From contig NC_020186.1 of assembly GCF_000315915.1 (NCBI RefSeq), positions 1,116,001-1,180,000 of the forward strand: a stretch of 64,000 nucleotides of DNA. The letters are read 5' to 3'. The notes beneath the pieces were generated by a model. The model worked only from the letters and a program-made list of their open reading frames with translations. It was not told the DNA's origin and did not search any database. The stretch comes from Henningerozyma blattae CBS 6284. Its lineage: Eukaryota; Ascomycota; Saccharomycetes; Saccharomycetales; Saccharomycetaceae. This document shows positions 21,564-30,823 of the stretch, one piece after another. Numbering within the stretch: position 1 is the stretch's first letter; each line of letters opens with the position of its first letter. The position numbers and the translations under genes were made by a program.

Positions 21564-23706
21564 GTTACTTCTTTTTTATCTTTTACTGTTATGAAGAGGT
21601 GTTATGTTGGGGTTAGGTATGGTTTCCAATTGTTAGCTTCCTAGACATATGAGTTGTTGTACTCCATAATTTTTATTTGACTTTCTTTTAAATTTAATTT
21701 ATTATATTTTTAACTAATTATAGGTTTTCATTCAAGATAATTTTATTTTATTTTATTTTTTTACACTCATTGAATACAAGTTCTTTTACCTATATTTTGA
21801 GGCCATAATGATATCTCGATATTGTGTAGTTGAAAACTTTCTAAAACAATATCCTAATGCTATACTTTTTTCAACATCGTTATTACAATAATACAATAAA
21901 TATTGAATTTTTTTTTTTTCATTAATTATTGTTTTTTTGCAAAATGAGATTTAGAAAAAAAATCTTCTATTAATATAGTGTATATTAATAGATTAATCTT
22001 CTTTTTTTTTACATAGTCCATTGATATCTAACATATGTAGCCTGTATTTAACTTTTTTTAAAATAAAAAAATATTAAATTTTCATTAAGTTAAAGAATTC
22101 ATCTTTTTCTGTGATAGAGCAAGAGTTAGAGTAGATATAAGTAAACCATTTTAAAGGCTGTAGTTTATTTGATTTGTAAAGTAAGATTTTCACCTAAAAG
22201 TTGCACTTTGTGAATCTTGCCATATATTTCTTTACCCTTAAAAAAAAAGTTAATATAAATAATATCAAAAATTAAAAAAAATTCATATAACATTATTTTA
22301 CATAAAAAAAAGTGCCTGAGACAGTTGTGAATGTTGATTTGGTGAAGAGCATACAAACAAAACTAAGTAAGAGAATACCTTCACCAATTCTTTTTTTCCA
22401 GTCTTGCAAAGTATTTTTTGAAGTGCAAGACTTTTTTTTTACATTTAGTGTGCCAAAAATCTATAATAATAAATATCAGATTTTTCAATATAAAGCAATT
22501 CACTCAACATTTCTCTTTCTAGAAGAAAATAAATGTAAAAATATATATATATATTTACTTCTAATTGAAATCACTTTTTATTTATTGATTTAGATATTTT
22601 TTTGTAATCAATGTAGAATGCTGCGTAACAAGAGGTATTTTTATACGACCTATATTGTATTACACTGTGCTTTTATTGGATATGTCTTTCTAGAACCATT
22701 AAAATATTTATAAAATATGAAAATGCATGGACCTTTCAAAAAAAACCTGTTTACTTTACTAAATTACAATATTTTGGATATGAATTGTGTTTGTATCTCC
22801 AAATATGATATATTTGTTACTGGAAAACAATTAGACCGAGAAAGTAACATAATGAAGGTGACAGAATAAAAAAAAATACGAATATTTAGCAAAAACGCAG
22901 GAGAAATATTTATAGATGGAGTAATAATTTCATCCAAACAAAATAGTATCATAATTTTCGAATATGTTTTATTTTATTAACAAAAAAATTGACTCTTTCA
23001 AGTTCTTTACCCGTGCAGTAATAGTTAAAAATCTAGCATTAGATTATGTAAAGAGTACGTTTCTCTAAATTAAAGATATCATATTGAAATATATATATAT
23101 ATATATATGATTTCCAGAGTATATGGGTTTATGGATTCTAAAGCCAAACAGAATTACATTATTATCTGCCTTAAATACCTACTGATGAACGTTATCTAAT
23201 AGACACGACTCTTGGAATCATACTATACCAAAACTTTAATGGAATATAAATTGTTCATAATTTTTTTTCAAATGAATGCCAGATTAAATGATAGTAAATG
23301 CGTTAAACTTTCCTTCATTAAAACATATTATACTATCTTTTTAGACAATGCAATGTGACCTAGTATACAAGGACATTTTTAAATTGTGGAACAACTTTTC
23401 AGTAGCCTTATCAAGTTCTTGTATTGTTATTTTCAGCTCACTGAGAAATATGCATTAGAGATGTAGAATTCTACTTCACGATACAAGCTAAGTTGTATTA
23501 CTTATGTGACAAACTTCAAGTTCAAGTTCCTTTATTGACGTTTGTTATTCAATTTGAAAAGAATAATGTTTGCCAGAGATTAAGTTAGACACAGGTAAAG
23601 TCTTATTTTGACGAATAAATAGTTTCCCAAAATAAATGCAGATATTTTATTCAGTATAAATATATCAAAACTATCTAGTATTAGTAGCACTATAATCCAA
23701 ATTTTC
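21564..23706. other. Gene-free region between permease and LTR
   Basis: 2.1 kb of very AT-rich DNA with many poly-A/T runs and an (AT)n stretch near 23090-23108. Frames of 62-93 codons at 22165, 22312 and 22764 show no protein-like features and I treat them as chance. It probably represents promoter and terminator DNA plus decayed sequence next to the transposon landing site. Confidence 0.6.
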
Positions 23707-24117
23707 TGTTGTAGAAGAGATTGACTTTATACTCATCTACAAGTTGCTAACTAGAAATTATACATAACACTGAGCAACTGCTAGTTGCATACCTGTGAAT
23801 ATCGGTTCGATGCATAATCTCTACTAGTTAGCCAGCATTACTCAAACCGAGCACTCCTACCCTTGTAAGTTTATAAACAGTTCAATTAAAGTAAAATGGA
23901 AAAGCTGGCGTTGACCTTTGAAAAGTATTTAAAGGCCAGCTTTTCCAGACTTAAGACATAAATTTATAGTTCTTTCACATAGTTATTTAGTTTAAAAAGA
24001 ACAACAATTATATTCGTAAGTTCGAAGTATTAACTGGTGTTAAGTTAATAAGATTGTTAAGTTAAGTTTTGGTAGTTACTATTTAAGTGTATCGTACTAC
24101 TAAGTTGGTTTACAACA
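23707..24117 (+). mobile_element. Solo LTR, Ty3/sigma-like
   Basis: A 411-bp segment bounded by the 7-bp inverted ends TGTTGTA...TACAACA, the same end type as S. cerevisiae sigma (Ty3) elements. It stops 17 bp before the tRNA-Ser gene, the spacing expected of Ty3-type integration at the RNA polymerase III start. No internal domain or second LTR is present, so it is a solo copy. The flanking 5-mers (TTTTC and TTCTT) do not form a perfect target duplication, so it is either old or slightly mis-bounded. It contains a 13-bp hairpin around a TATTTAAA box. Confidence 0.6.
23897..23947. repeat. 13-bp inverted repeat inside the LTR
   Basis: TGGAAAAGCTGGC (23897-23909) is exactly complementary to GCCAGCTTTTCCA (23935-23947) across a 25-base loop that contains GTATTTAAAG, a TATA-like box. 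It may be an LTR promoter or RNA structure element. Confidence 0.85.
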
Positions 24118-24134
24118 TTCTTCAACAAATAAGA

Positions 24135-24216
24135 GGCAACTTGGCCGAGTGGTTAAGGCGATAGATTAGAAATCTCTTGGGCTCTGCCCGCACAGGTTCG
24201 AATCCTGTAGTTGTCG
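24135..24216 (+). tRNA. tRNA-Ser (AGA)
   Basis: An 82-nt type II tRNA with the acceptor pair GGCAACT/AGTTGTC and discriminator G. It has A-box TGGCCGAGTGG, anticodon stem AGATT-AATCT around AGA (24168-24170), a long variable arm (TTGGGCTCTGCCCGC), and B-box GGTTCGAATCC. It is nearly identical to yeast tRNA-Ser(AGA) and has no intron. The next tRNA begins only three bases downstream. Confidence 0.97.
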
Positions 24217-24219
24217 TTT

Positions 24220-24293
24220 GGTTTCGTGGTCTAGTTGGTTATGGCATCTGCTTAACACGCAGAACGTCCCCAGTTCGATCCTGGGCGAAATCA
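24220..24293 (+). tRNA. tRNA-Val (AAC)
   Basis: A 74-nt tRNA with acceptor GGTTTCG/CGAAATC, discriminator A, anticodon AAC (24254-24256) and B-box GTTCGATCC. It is almost identical to yeast tRNA-Val(AAC) and has no intron. It is separated from the upstream tRNA-Ser by only TTT, so no normal terminator lies between the two. Confidence 0.97.
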
Positions 24294-24295
24294 AA

Positions 24296-24312
24296 TTTTA
24301 CATTTCTTTTTT
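24296..24312 (+). terminator. RNA polymerase III terminator after tRNA-Val
   Basis: A T4 run (24296-24299) followed by T6 (24307-24312) lies just after tRNA-Val. The three T residues between the tRNAs are too few for efficient yeast termination, so this is probably the shared stop. Confidence 0.75.
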
Positions 24313-24324
24313 GCTGCAATTCGC

Positions 24325-24342
24325 AGCAGTCACGTGACTGCT
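24325..24342. promoter_or_regulatory. 18-bp palindrome with Cbf1/CDEI core
   Basis: AGCAGTCACGTGACTGCT is a perfect 18-bp palindrome centred on TCACGTGA, a Cbf1 (CDEI-type) site, 32 bp after tRNA-Val. No CDEIII-like sequence follows, so a regulatory or boundary role is more likely than a centromere. Confidence 0.5.
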
Positions 24343-25308
24343 TAATGGCGGTAAAACTATTCACTTTTATTATCTTGTGATAAATAAAGATTTTAAAACA
24401 ACCAATATAAAATATTAACGAACCGGTAATAATTGAAATGTACCACTATTCCATGTTACAATGTATTATAGATTTTTTCCTATAAGCAAAATGTAATGTA
24501 TTAATTGGAATTTGAGTCTTTTATCGATGATTCTCAAAATTAATATTGTTTAAACTAGTAAATCTTAAGCTCGATCTCTTAATAATTTATATTTGAGCTT
24601 ATAAGACAGACGAAGTCACACAACATCTTTATCTTCATAAAACGTAACTGAAAGATATCACCCTACTATCACAAATATTTAATAGTCTCACATATATGCC
24701 ATCCACATAACAGTTTGTATTTAAGATGCATCCTAGAAAAATCATCACACTGTTCGTATAGCAGCACAGCAGTATTCAACAGAATCTTTTGCTTAAACAA
24801 ATTGAATAAATACTTACCGTCATTTGCACAAACTTAAAAACTAGCTATTTCCGGTAACCTCTTTGCTTATTTTCCTGTACCTACTATTACTCTATTGTTC
24901 TAACAATAAAGGCTAAACTTCCAATAACTTGTAATAATCTTTCACAATGGTCTGTTGACATTTGTGACATCAAAATTTCTTTTTTCTTTCGATTCTTGAG
25001 CTCGGCAAAAATTTGAACAAAGCTGGAGACTTCGGTCGAAAAAAAAAAACACATTGTTTCGGTTATAAAAAGAAGGGGAGATCTTGGGGGTCCGAATTCA
25101 CTACCGAGTGCTTTCTCCATTATTATACAATAAACTGGAAAAATTTACATTTATATATCAATAGATATCCAATTATTTATAATAGAGTTGTTTGCTTAGA
25201 AACACCAGCTATTGAAAAAATCAATCAATTATTCTGTAAAAGTAAAGTAAAACCGTTGATTACTACTTTCCACGCATCAATACTAAATTAGAACAAACAA
25301 TATACACA

Positions 25309-25488
25309 ATGGCCAACAGAGTTATCGAATTACAAAGAATATTTCAACAATCCACCAAACCATTATGGATGAGACATCCAAGATCAAAGTTTATCATCTA
25401 TCCATTCTTTGGTCTTTTTACCGTTGCTTTAGTCGCTCCATTGTGCTACCTTCCAAACGCCATCATGGGTATTAAAGCAAAGAAATAG
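25309..25488 (+). CDS. COX7: Cytochrome c oxidase subunit VII
   Basis: A 59-residue inner-membrane subunit of respiratory complex IV, a gene easily missed because of its size. It starts MANRVIELQRIFQ and continues STKPLWMRHPRS, IYPFF and PNAIMGIKAKK, matching yeast Cox7 (about 60 residues) from end to end. Residues about 28-48 form the single membrane helix. As in S. cerevisiae there is no long cleavable presequence. It is convergent with HAT1. CCAAT boxes about 140 and 385 bp upstream suggest Hap-complex control. Confidence 0.96.
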   Translation: MANRVIELQRIFQQSTKPLWMRHPRSKFIIYPFFGLFTVALVAPLCYLPNAIMGIKAKK

Positions 25489-25844
25489 GTGCATTTCATT
25501 TCAAACACGATATATCATATGACTATTAGTATTTTTCTTTATTTATTTATTATTATATATTCTTCCTGATTTGAAATGATTATTCCAAGTATTGTACTTT
25601 TCAAAATGCTTCATGATCATATATTTATTTTACTTTCATATTAATGTTTATATTTTTTGTATAAATCACCTTTTCATGTATTATATATGATTCTATATAT
25701 ATATACATGTTTACATACTACTTATTAAATATTCAAGAAACTGTTCATTATTTTTTTTGTGAGTAAACAAAGGCTAGATAAAATGGTGATATTTAAGATA
25801 TTACTATACAATGCTGAACAAACATGATCTTTATATTCTATGAA
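25489..25844. other. Convergent 3' region, COX7/HAT1
   Basis: 356 bp of AT-rich DNA between convergent genes, presumably holding both polyadenylation regions. In S. cerevisiae CEN16 lies at this side of HAT1, but no CDEI/CDEIII pair is visible here. Confidence 0.6.
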
Positions 25845-27017
25845 TCAAACTCTCTTTTTCTTTAAAGATGGAGTGGAATCTTCCAATTTGATTTTTCTTT
25901 TCAAAAATTTACATTGCATTAAAATGCGTGTGTAATCCTCTTTCAAGAGATTAAATTGTTTGTCTAAAGCCTCTATTTGATCTTCTTCTTCCATTGCTTT
26001 TAAGGCGTCACAATTCTTCTGATATAATCTTATTTTCACTTGTTGCGGGAAGAGTGAGGATTCTTTATAAAGCAGAATCATTTCCACTAATCGTTTAAAT
26101 TGTCTAGTTTCTAATTTAAATTTTGATTTATTATTCGAGTACCATTTTTCATCGAATTCTTTCACTGAAGTGACTTCTTGGAAAAATCCCTTTTCATATA
26201 ACCGATTTAAGTCACAACGATCTCTTAGATCATCAAAACTTTCATTTGGATCTTCAACAGTTATTTCAATAATGGATGATTCTTTCATCCAGAAATCTAC
26301 GATGGATTCATAAAACTTGGTACCATGACCTTTATTCTGATATGGAGGTAGGATTAAAAATTGAGAAATTTTAGCTCTGTATTTTAAATTATTTTCTTTA
26401 TTAAATTCTTCAGCGTTAATATATGTCCAATATTTATATGTTGTAGAGAATCCAATACATTTTTTCGAATTTTTATCAAATAACCAAAATATTTCCCAAT
26501 TTGAATCATTTGCGTCTATATATGATGCACCATCAATAAAAAATAAGGATAAGATTTGAATTCTTCTATGTAATTTTTCACAGAATGGGACATTGACGTT
26601 TTGTTTGAAAATTATAAAATCACCATCATCTGCAGAATATTCATTGATCTTAAAACTATCATCAGGTAATTCAAAAGTTTTCTGTTCATGTTCAAATTGA
26701 TCTATCCATTTTTCTTCATCTTTAAAGACAACATCTTCCTTTGGTAAATAATTTAATAATTTTGCTTTAATATCATCAATTTCATCATTATCCAATTTTT
26801 TGGAATATTTAATGTTGAAGAAAGGCTTAAAGGTGACAGAATCAAATACTAAATGAATAATTAAATCTTTATAACCAAATATTTGTTCTGTTTCACCAAA
26901 GATAGCATGAGTAAAATTAGGTGGGAATTGGATAGCATTTTCTCCAACTAATGATATCTTCAAGGCTTCAATAGATGAAGTTGTCCAGGTTTCTGGCTTA
27001 AAATCAGATAATGTCAT
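25845..27017 (-). CDS. HAT1: Histone acetyltransferase type B catalytic subunit
   Basis: Acetylates newly made histone H4 (Lys5/Lys12) as the HAT-B complex with Hat2. It has 390 residues against about 374 in S. cerevisiae. The N-terminal Hat1 domain (about 5-180) is followed by the GNAT fold with acetyl-CoA motif A at 214-232 (RAKISQFLILPPYQNKGHG). The expected catalytic glutamate lies in VEDP (Glu255). The C-terminal helix bundle and basic tail (KRKIKLEDSTPSLKKKRV) are typical. It is divergent from SNF8, as in S. cerevisiae (YPL001W/YPL002C), which supports orthology. Confidence 0.96.
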   Translation of the reverse strand: MTLSDFKPETWTTSSIEALKISLVGENAIQFPPNFTHAIFGETEQIFGYKDLIIHLVFDSVTFKPFFNIKYSKKLDNDEIDDIKAKLLNYLPKEDVVFKDEEKWIDQFEHEQKTFELPDDSFKINEYSADDGDFIIFKQNVNVPFCEKLHRRIQILSLFFIDGASYIDANDSNWEIFWLFDKNSKKCIGFSTTYKYWTYINAEEFNKENNLKYRAKISQFLILPPYQNKGHGTKFYESIVDFWMKESSIIEITVEDPNESFDDLRDRCDLNRLYEKGFFQEVTSVKEFDEKWYSNNKSKFKLETRQFKRLVEMILLYKESSLFPQQVKIRLYQKNCDALKAMEEEDQIEALDKQFNLLKEDYTRILMQCKFLKRKIKLEDSTPSLKKKRV

Positions 27018-27390
27018 AGGTGGAATGCTAAGCTGATGTTAATCAGATATTATTACTCTCGTAAGAATAGCTAATAGTAACGTATTTTAAACATATATAT
27101 ATTATCTTTTAATTGTTATACATTGAATTTTTCACTTATTATTTTTCGAATTTAGGTGATAAACCGGAAACAATTAATCCTAGCTATCTTTAAAATGAAA
27201 ATAAGCTTTAATGAGAAAAGAGGGAAGCATGTAGTGTTTTGAGCATTCTTGAATTATATCTACATTTTTTTTGGTTTATTTTTTGGACCCTTTTATTTCA
27301 TAAATATTCATTAATCACTATTATACTTCTCTGAATAAACGTAATCGATAAAGGCTTTTCAACATTACCTACAAGAAACGTTAAAATATC
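27018..27390. other. Divergent promoter HAT1/SNF8
   Basis: 373 bp shared upstream region of HAT1 and SNF8. I see AT-rich DNA without a recognisable specific site. Confidence 0.6.
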
Positions 27391-28125
27391 ATGAATCATA
27401 AAAAATTTGGGTTGGCAGCATTTTCTAATCCTAATGATAAGGGATATGCAGATATTGGATCGAATGTCTTAAATAAACAAAATGATGAATTAAACAATCA
27501 ATTACAAATCTTTCAAAAAAGGTTAATTGAATTTGCAAAAAAACATAATGCTGAGATTAAAGAAAATCCAGAATTTAGATCGAAATTTATAAGAATGTGT
27601 TCTATTATTGGTATAGATCCATTACAATTATTTGATAAAGATAAACATTTATTTAACGTAGAAGATTTTTATTATGAAATCTGTGTTAAGATAATTGAAA
27701 TCTGTAGAAAGACAAAAGATGTTAACGGTGGTATAATATCTTTTGATGAATTGTTAAATATATATTTTAAAGATATTAGAAAGATTAATAAAGAAGAATT
27801 AGAAAAATCTATAAATATGATAAAATCTTTGGATGGTGGATTTGAAATATTTGAAATTAGAGGTATAAAATTTTTGAGGAGTGTACCGAATGAATTAACT
27901 TCTGATCAAACAAAGATTCTAGAGATATGTTCTATATTGGGTTATTCTAGTATATCTTTATTAAAGGCAAATTTAGATTGGAAAACTATTAGAAGTCGAT
28001 CTGTTTTGAAAGAAATGGTATCGAATGGGCTATTATGGGTCGATGAGCAAGCAGGCAATGAAACTCTCTATTGGGACCCTTCCTATATAACACGTAATAT
28101 GGATACTAGAAACACTCATATATAG
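27391..28125 (+). CDS. SNF8: ESCRT-II subunit Snf8/Vps22
   Basis: Subunit of endosomal ESCRT-II (with Vps25 and Vps36), needed to sort ubiquitinated membrane proteins into multivesicular bodies. It has 244 residues against about 233 in S. cerevisiae. The start MNHKKFGLAAF is the typical Snf8 N-terminus. A helical hairpin follows (about 25-65; LNNQLQIFQKRLIEFAKKH), then two winged-helix domains, with ENPEFRSKFIRMCSIIGIDPL and the C-terminal GLLWVDEQAGNETLYWDP. It is convergent with ULA1 only 75 bp away, in conserved order. Confidence 0.96.
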   Translation: MNHKKFGLAAFSNPNDKGYADIGSNVLNKQNDELNNQLQIFQKRLIEFAKKHNAEIKENPEFRSKFIRMCSIIGIDPLQLFDKDKHLFNVEDFYYEICVKIIEICRKTKDVNGGIISFDELLNIYFKDIRKINKEELEKSINMIKSLDGGFEIFEIRGIKFLRSVPNELTSDQTKILEICSILGYSSISLLKANLDWKTIRSRSVLKEMVSNGLLWVDEQAGNETLYWDPSYITRNMDTRNTHI

Positions 28126-28200
28126 CTTTGATGTACTCCTTTTTTGGAGCTCCACTCATGCACCCTATTGTATTAAATGTACTAAGAATCCAACAGTTAA

Positions 28201-29358
28201 TTATAGTTGCAAGGTAATAATATGATCATTAAAGTTATCATAGACTAAAGTATTATCAATAGGTATAAATTGATGAGTTAATAATTTAATAATCTCTTCT
28301 GATGCAATAGCTGCCATGAATGATATAGTTGAGTAATTATCGAATTCAATCAAATCACATAAACTATTATTATCTTTGGTATTGTTTGATTGTAATAAAT
28401 TAAATTGATTATTCAATAGAAACTTTAATAAGTTTGTAGCTTTGGCATTATCACCAAATGTCTCGTTAACTGGGCTAATATTAGCGGTATTTAATAGATT
28501 TATAATACCACTATCATTATTTATGGTATTCAAATTAATTATTTTGAAATCCTTTAAATTTAATAGAAAATTTTCTATAAATTTCACATCAATATTAATC
28601 TCTTGGAAATAATTTTTATTATTTCCCCTAAAATAATTTAATTTATTATCATTAATTAATTGAACGAATTTCTTCAAATCGGATTGATATTTCGAATCAT
28701 AAATTTTTTTCAATCGATTAAATTGCTCAGTAGATGAATCCATATCAGGTAAATAATTAATTAAGGGATACCATTTAATCTTCTCACCGACGGCATTACC
28801 AATAGCACCACAATCCATATCCATAAATTGTTTTACAGACACGATTAAAAGATAAATTTTCAAATTAAATTCATCAAGATAGGAATATTTTTTAATATAT
28901 GAATTTAGAAATGATATCGATTGCACTAATGTATCATATAATCGAGTATTAAATTCTAAATCTGTCATTGATAAAAAAAGGAATCTTTTCACCTCGAGTA
29001 TATTCAATAGAGTATGAATTTCCAATTTTTCCATTTCATTTTGATAATTAAAATTTGAAATAAAATTATCGAAATTTTTTTTCAATGTTGGTAAATTAAC
29101 GTCGCAGTTGTGTTTTTGAAGTAATTGATATAAAATAATTGGATAGGGAAGATTTGCTAATTCATTCAAGTCGATATCATTAAAGTTAAAAGAATTTAAA
29201 TAATTCTCCAATTCCTTCCAGGGATGATCCAAACGTAATATGGGTAATCTATAATCATTATGCTCATTAATAACGAAATGGAAATTTGTTGAATAATTTA
29301 TATTAAAATAACCAAAATTCCCTTTTGTAAAACAATTTAAAACTTTAGGGATCCCATG

Positions 29359-29420
<62 letters not shown>

Positions 29421-29811
29421 GAGCTTGGAAAAGTTTTAAATCACCAATATTCACCAAGCATATCAAATCTAAGCCCCTAAACAACGTAGCATCAACATCA
29501 TTTGTAATAATATCATTTATAGAAATTTTCTTTACATCTATTGCCACATTATTTGGATTTAAATCTTTTAATTGATTGATTGTATCTGGGAAAAACCCAA
29601 TATCATTATTTTCCATCGTTGTATCAACCACAGAATCATCACCATTGTCTAATTGAAACCAAGTGAATTGCCTTATCCCTGGTAAAATCAAATTTTTCAA
29701 AATTTCTTGAAATAATTCACTATTATTACCAATGATACCAATATGAGAATTATCTAACAAGTTTTGTCCTTCATTACCCCATAATCTCAATTGTCTATCA
29801 TATCTATTCAT
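28201..29811 (-). CDS. ULA1: NEDD8/Rub1-activating enzyme regulatory subunit (APPBP1-like)
   Basis: Partner of Uba3 in the E1 that activates Rub1/NEDD8 for cullin modification. It has 536 residues, longer than S. cerevisiae Ula1 (about 462). The N-terminus MNRYDRQLRLWGNEGQ is the E1 adenylation-domain opening. Where catalytic E1 subunits have GxGxxG, it reads GIIGNN, as expected of an inactive regulatory half. The C-terminal IEFDNYSTISFMAAIASEEIIKLLTHQF is the conserved closing helix of this fold. A run of 19 Asn codons interrupts the adenylation half. Position next to SNF8 and LSP1 matches YPL003W. Confidence 0.93.
29362..29418. repeat. (ATT)19 microsatellite encoding poly-Asn in ULA1
   Basis: Nineteen uninterrupted AAT codons on the coding strand, giving a pure Asn tract in a probable loop. 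Absence of synonymous AAC codons points to recent slippage expansion. Confidence 0.9.
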
Positions 29812-30823
29812 AACTTTTTCTGTTACCCTATCAAAACAAAATAATATATTGATCTACGTATATGCATATATTATACATACATATATATCTTGAATTTCAT
29901 ATAATAAAACTTGTTATAGTATATATTTCAAAGAAACAACCCAAATATTACCACATGCCAACCCTAGCCCTAATTTCAGTCACATGACAATATCACATGG
30001 CTAATTCCTAAGTCACGTGCTCAACAGAATCTGAACTTCCTTAAAAAGGCAATATTTTTGTTTTTCCCATTTTCAAATAGTGTTCCTAAATAGGCAAAAG
30101 GGTGGCGATGCGACTTCTCTCCGATTTAGGAAATCAAAGTGCGGCGGACCTCCCTTTAGTTTCCCAAAACGGAATTGGACACCATTCGTGCCTTACCCAG
30201 AAACGGCAACCAACTTCCCCCTGTATATCTCTTTTAGGCCTTGTATCCCAAATAGACACTGCATCAATTTCTAAGAAAGAAAATACCTCCTCCCTCATGT
30301 GGTTTTCCTAAAAAGGAAGTTCAGGAACTGCTGACCCTCTGTGGTATCTGTAATTAATTGTGTCCATATCGGGTATTATACTTCTGCGGTATTTTCTCAG
30401 ACATCTTCTATGACCATTTCCAAAAATGGAATCTCCCCTTCTTACCCAGATTCCTAAACGGGAACTACCTCCTCCTAGTGAAACCTTGAAACGGAAATGA
30501 GATTGGAACAAGGACATTAGATTAATGGGTTATAATGTTATTGTAATTCTAGTTGTTTTTCTTTTTCTTCTATTTGGCTCCCTATTCAAGCTAATGAAAA
30601 ATTAAAATATAAAATAAAAAAATATTATAGGATAATAGAAAAATAAAAAAAATCAGAAGGTTATATAAAAGTTGAATATAAATTCGTATATACAAATATA
30701 TATATATAAAAAATATTTTAAAGGGTTTTTGTAATAAAAAAAACTTTTTTTATTTTTGTTTTTGTAAGGGATACAATCAATCGCTATTAACTCATCACAA
30801 CACAACATTTTAACTCACCACTA
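29812..30823. other. Divergent upstream region ULA1/LSP1
   Basis: About 1 kb between divergent genes. Bases 29980-30540 are less AT-rich than the flanks and contain the Mcm1-like site cluster, plus CACGTG at 30014-30019. The last 280 bp before LSP1 are very AT-rich, with poly-A/T tracts typical of a strong yeast promoter. Frames of 64-69 codons here are not credible genes. Confidence 0.7.
30039..30494. promoter_or_regulatory. Cluster of Mcm1-like (MADS-box, CC-N6-GG) sites
   Basis: At least eight CC-N6-GG boxes with AT-rich centres occur in 456 bp: 30085-30094 (CCTAAATAGG), 30121-30130, 30163-30172 (CCCAAAACGG), 30197-30206, 30307-30316 (CCTAAAAAGG), 30364-30373, 30420-30429 (CCAAAAATGG) and 30453-30462 (CCTAAACGGG). 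Two further copies have a 7-base centre (30039-30049, 30484-30494). Most are flanked by TT...GGAA, giving the palindromic look of the Mcm1 P-box or early-cell-cycle box. Five match the Mcm1 consensus CCYWWWNNRG in full. They lie 330-785 bp upstream of LSP1. Confidence 0.6.

Larger units (their letters stand above)
24294..25308. other. Intergenic between tRNA-Val and COX7
   Basis: About 1 kb upstream of COX7. CCAAT boxes at 24921-24925 and 25169-25173 are plausible Hap2/3/4/5 sites for a respiratory gene. Overlapping 77- and 92-codon frames at 24887-25291 match nothing and probably are chance. Confidence 0.55.

Noticed and set aside
24326..24900. Possible point centromere near HAT1 (CDEI-like CACGTG at 24330)
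   Set aside because: S. cerevisiae HAT1 borders CEN16, but no CDEIII-like TTTCCGAA element follows a CDEI motif at centromere spacing, either here or in 25489-25844. TTCCGAA-like strings near 13530 and 46890 also lack a CDEI partner.
24887..25291. 77- and 92-codon overlapping frames upstream of COX7
   Set aside because: They overlap on opposite strands, have no recognisable features, and sit in what looks like the COX7 promoter.
30080..30517. Three 64-69 codon frames in the ULA1-LSP1 interval
   Set aside because: They overlap each other and coincide with the GC-richer Mcm1-box cluster, which lowers stop-codon frequency; none has protein-like features.
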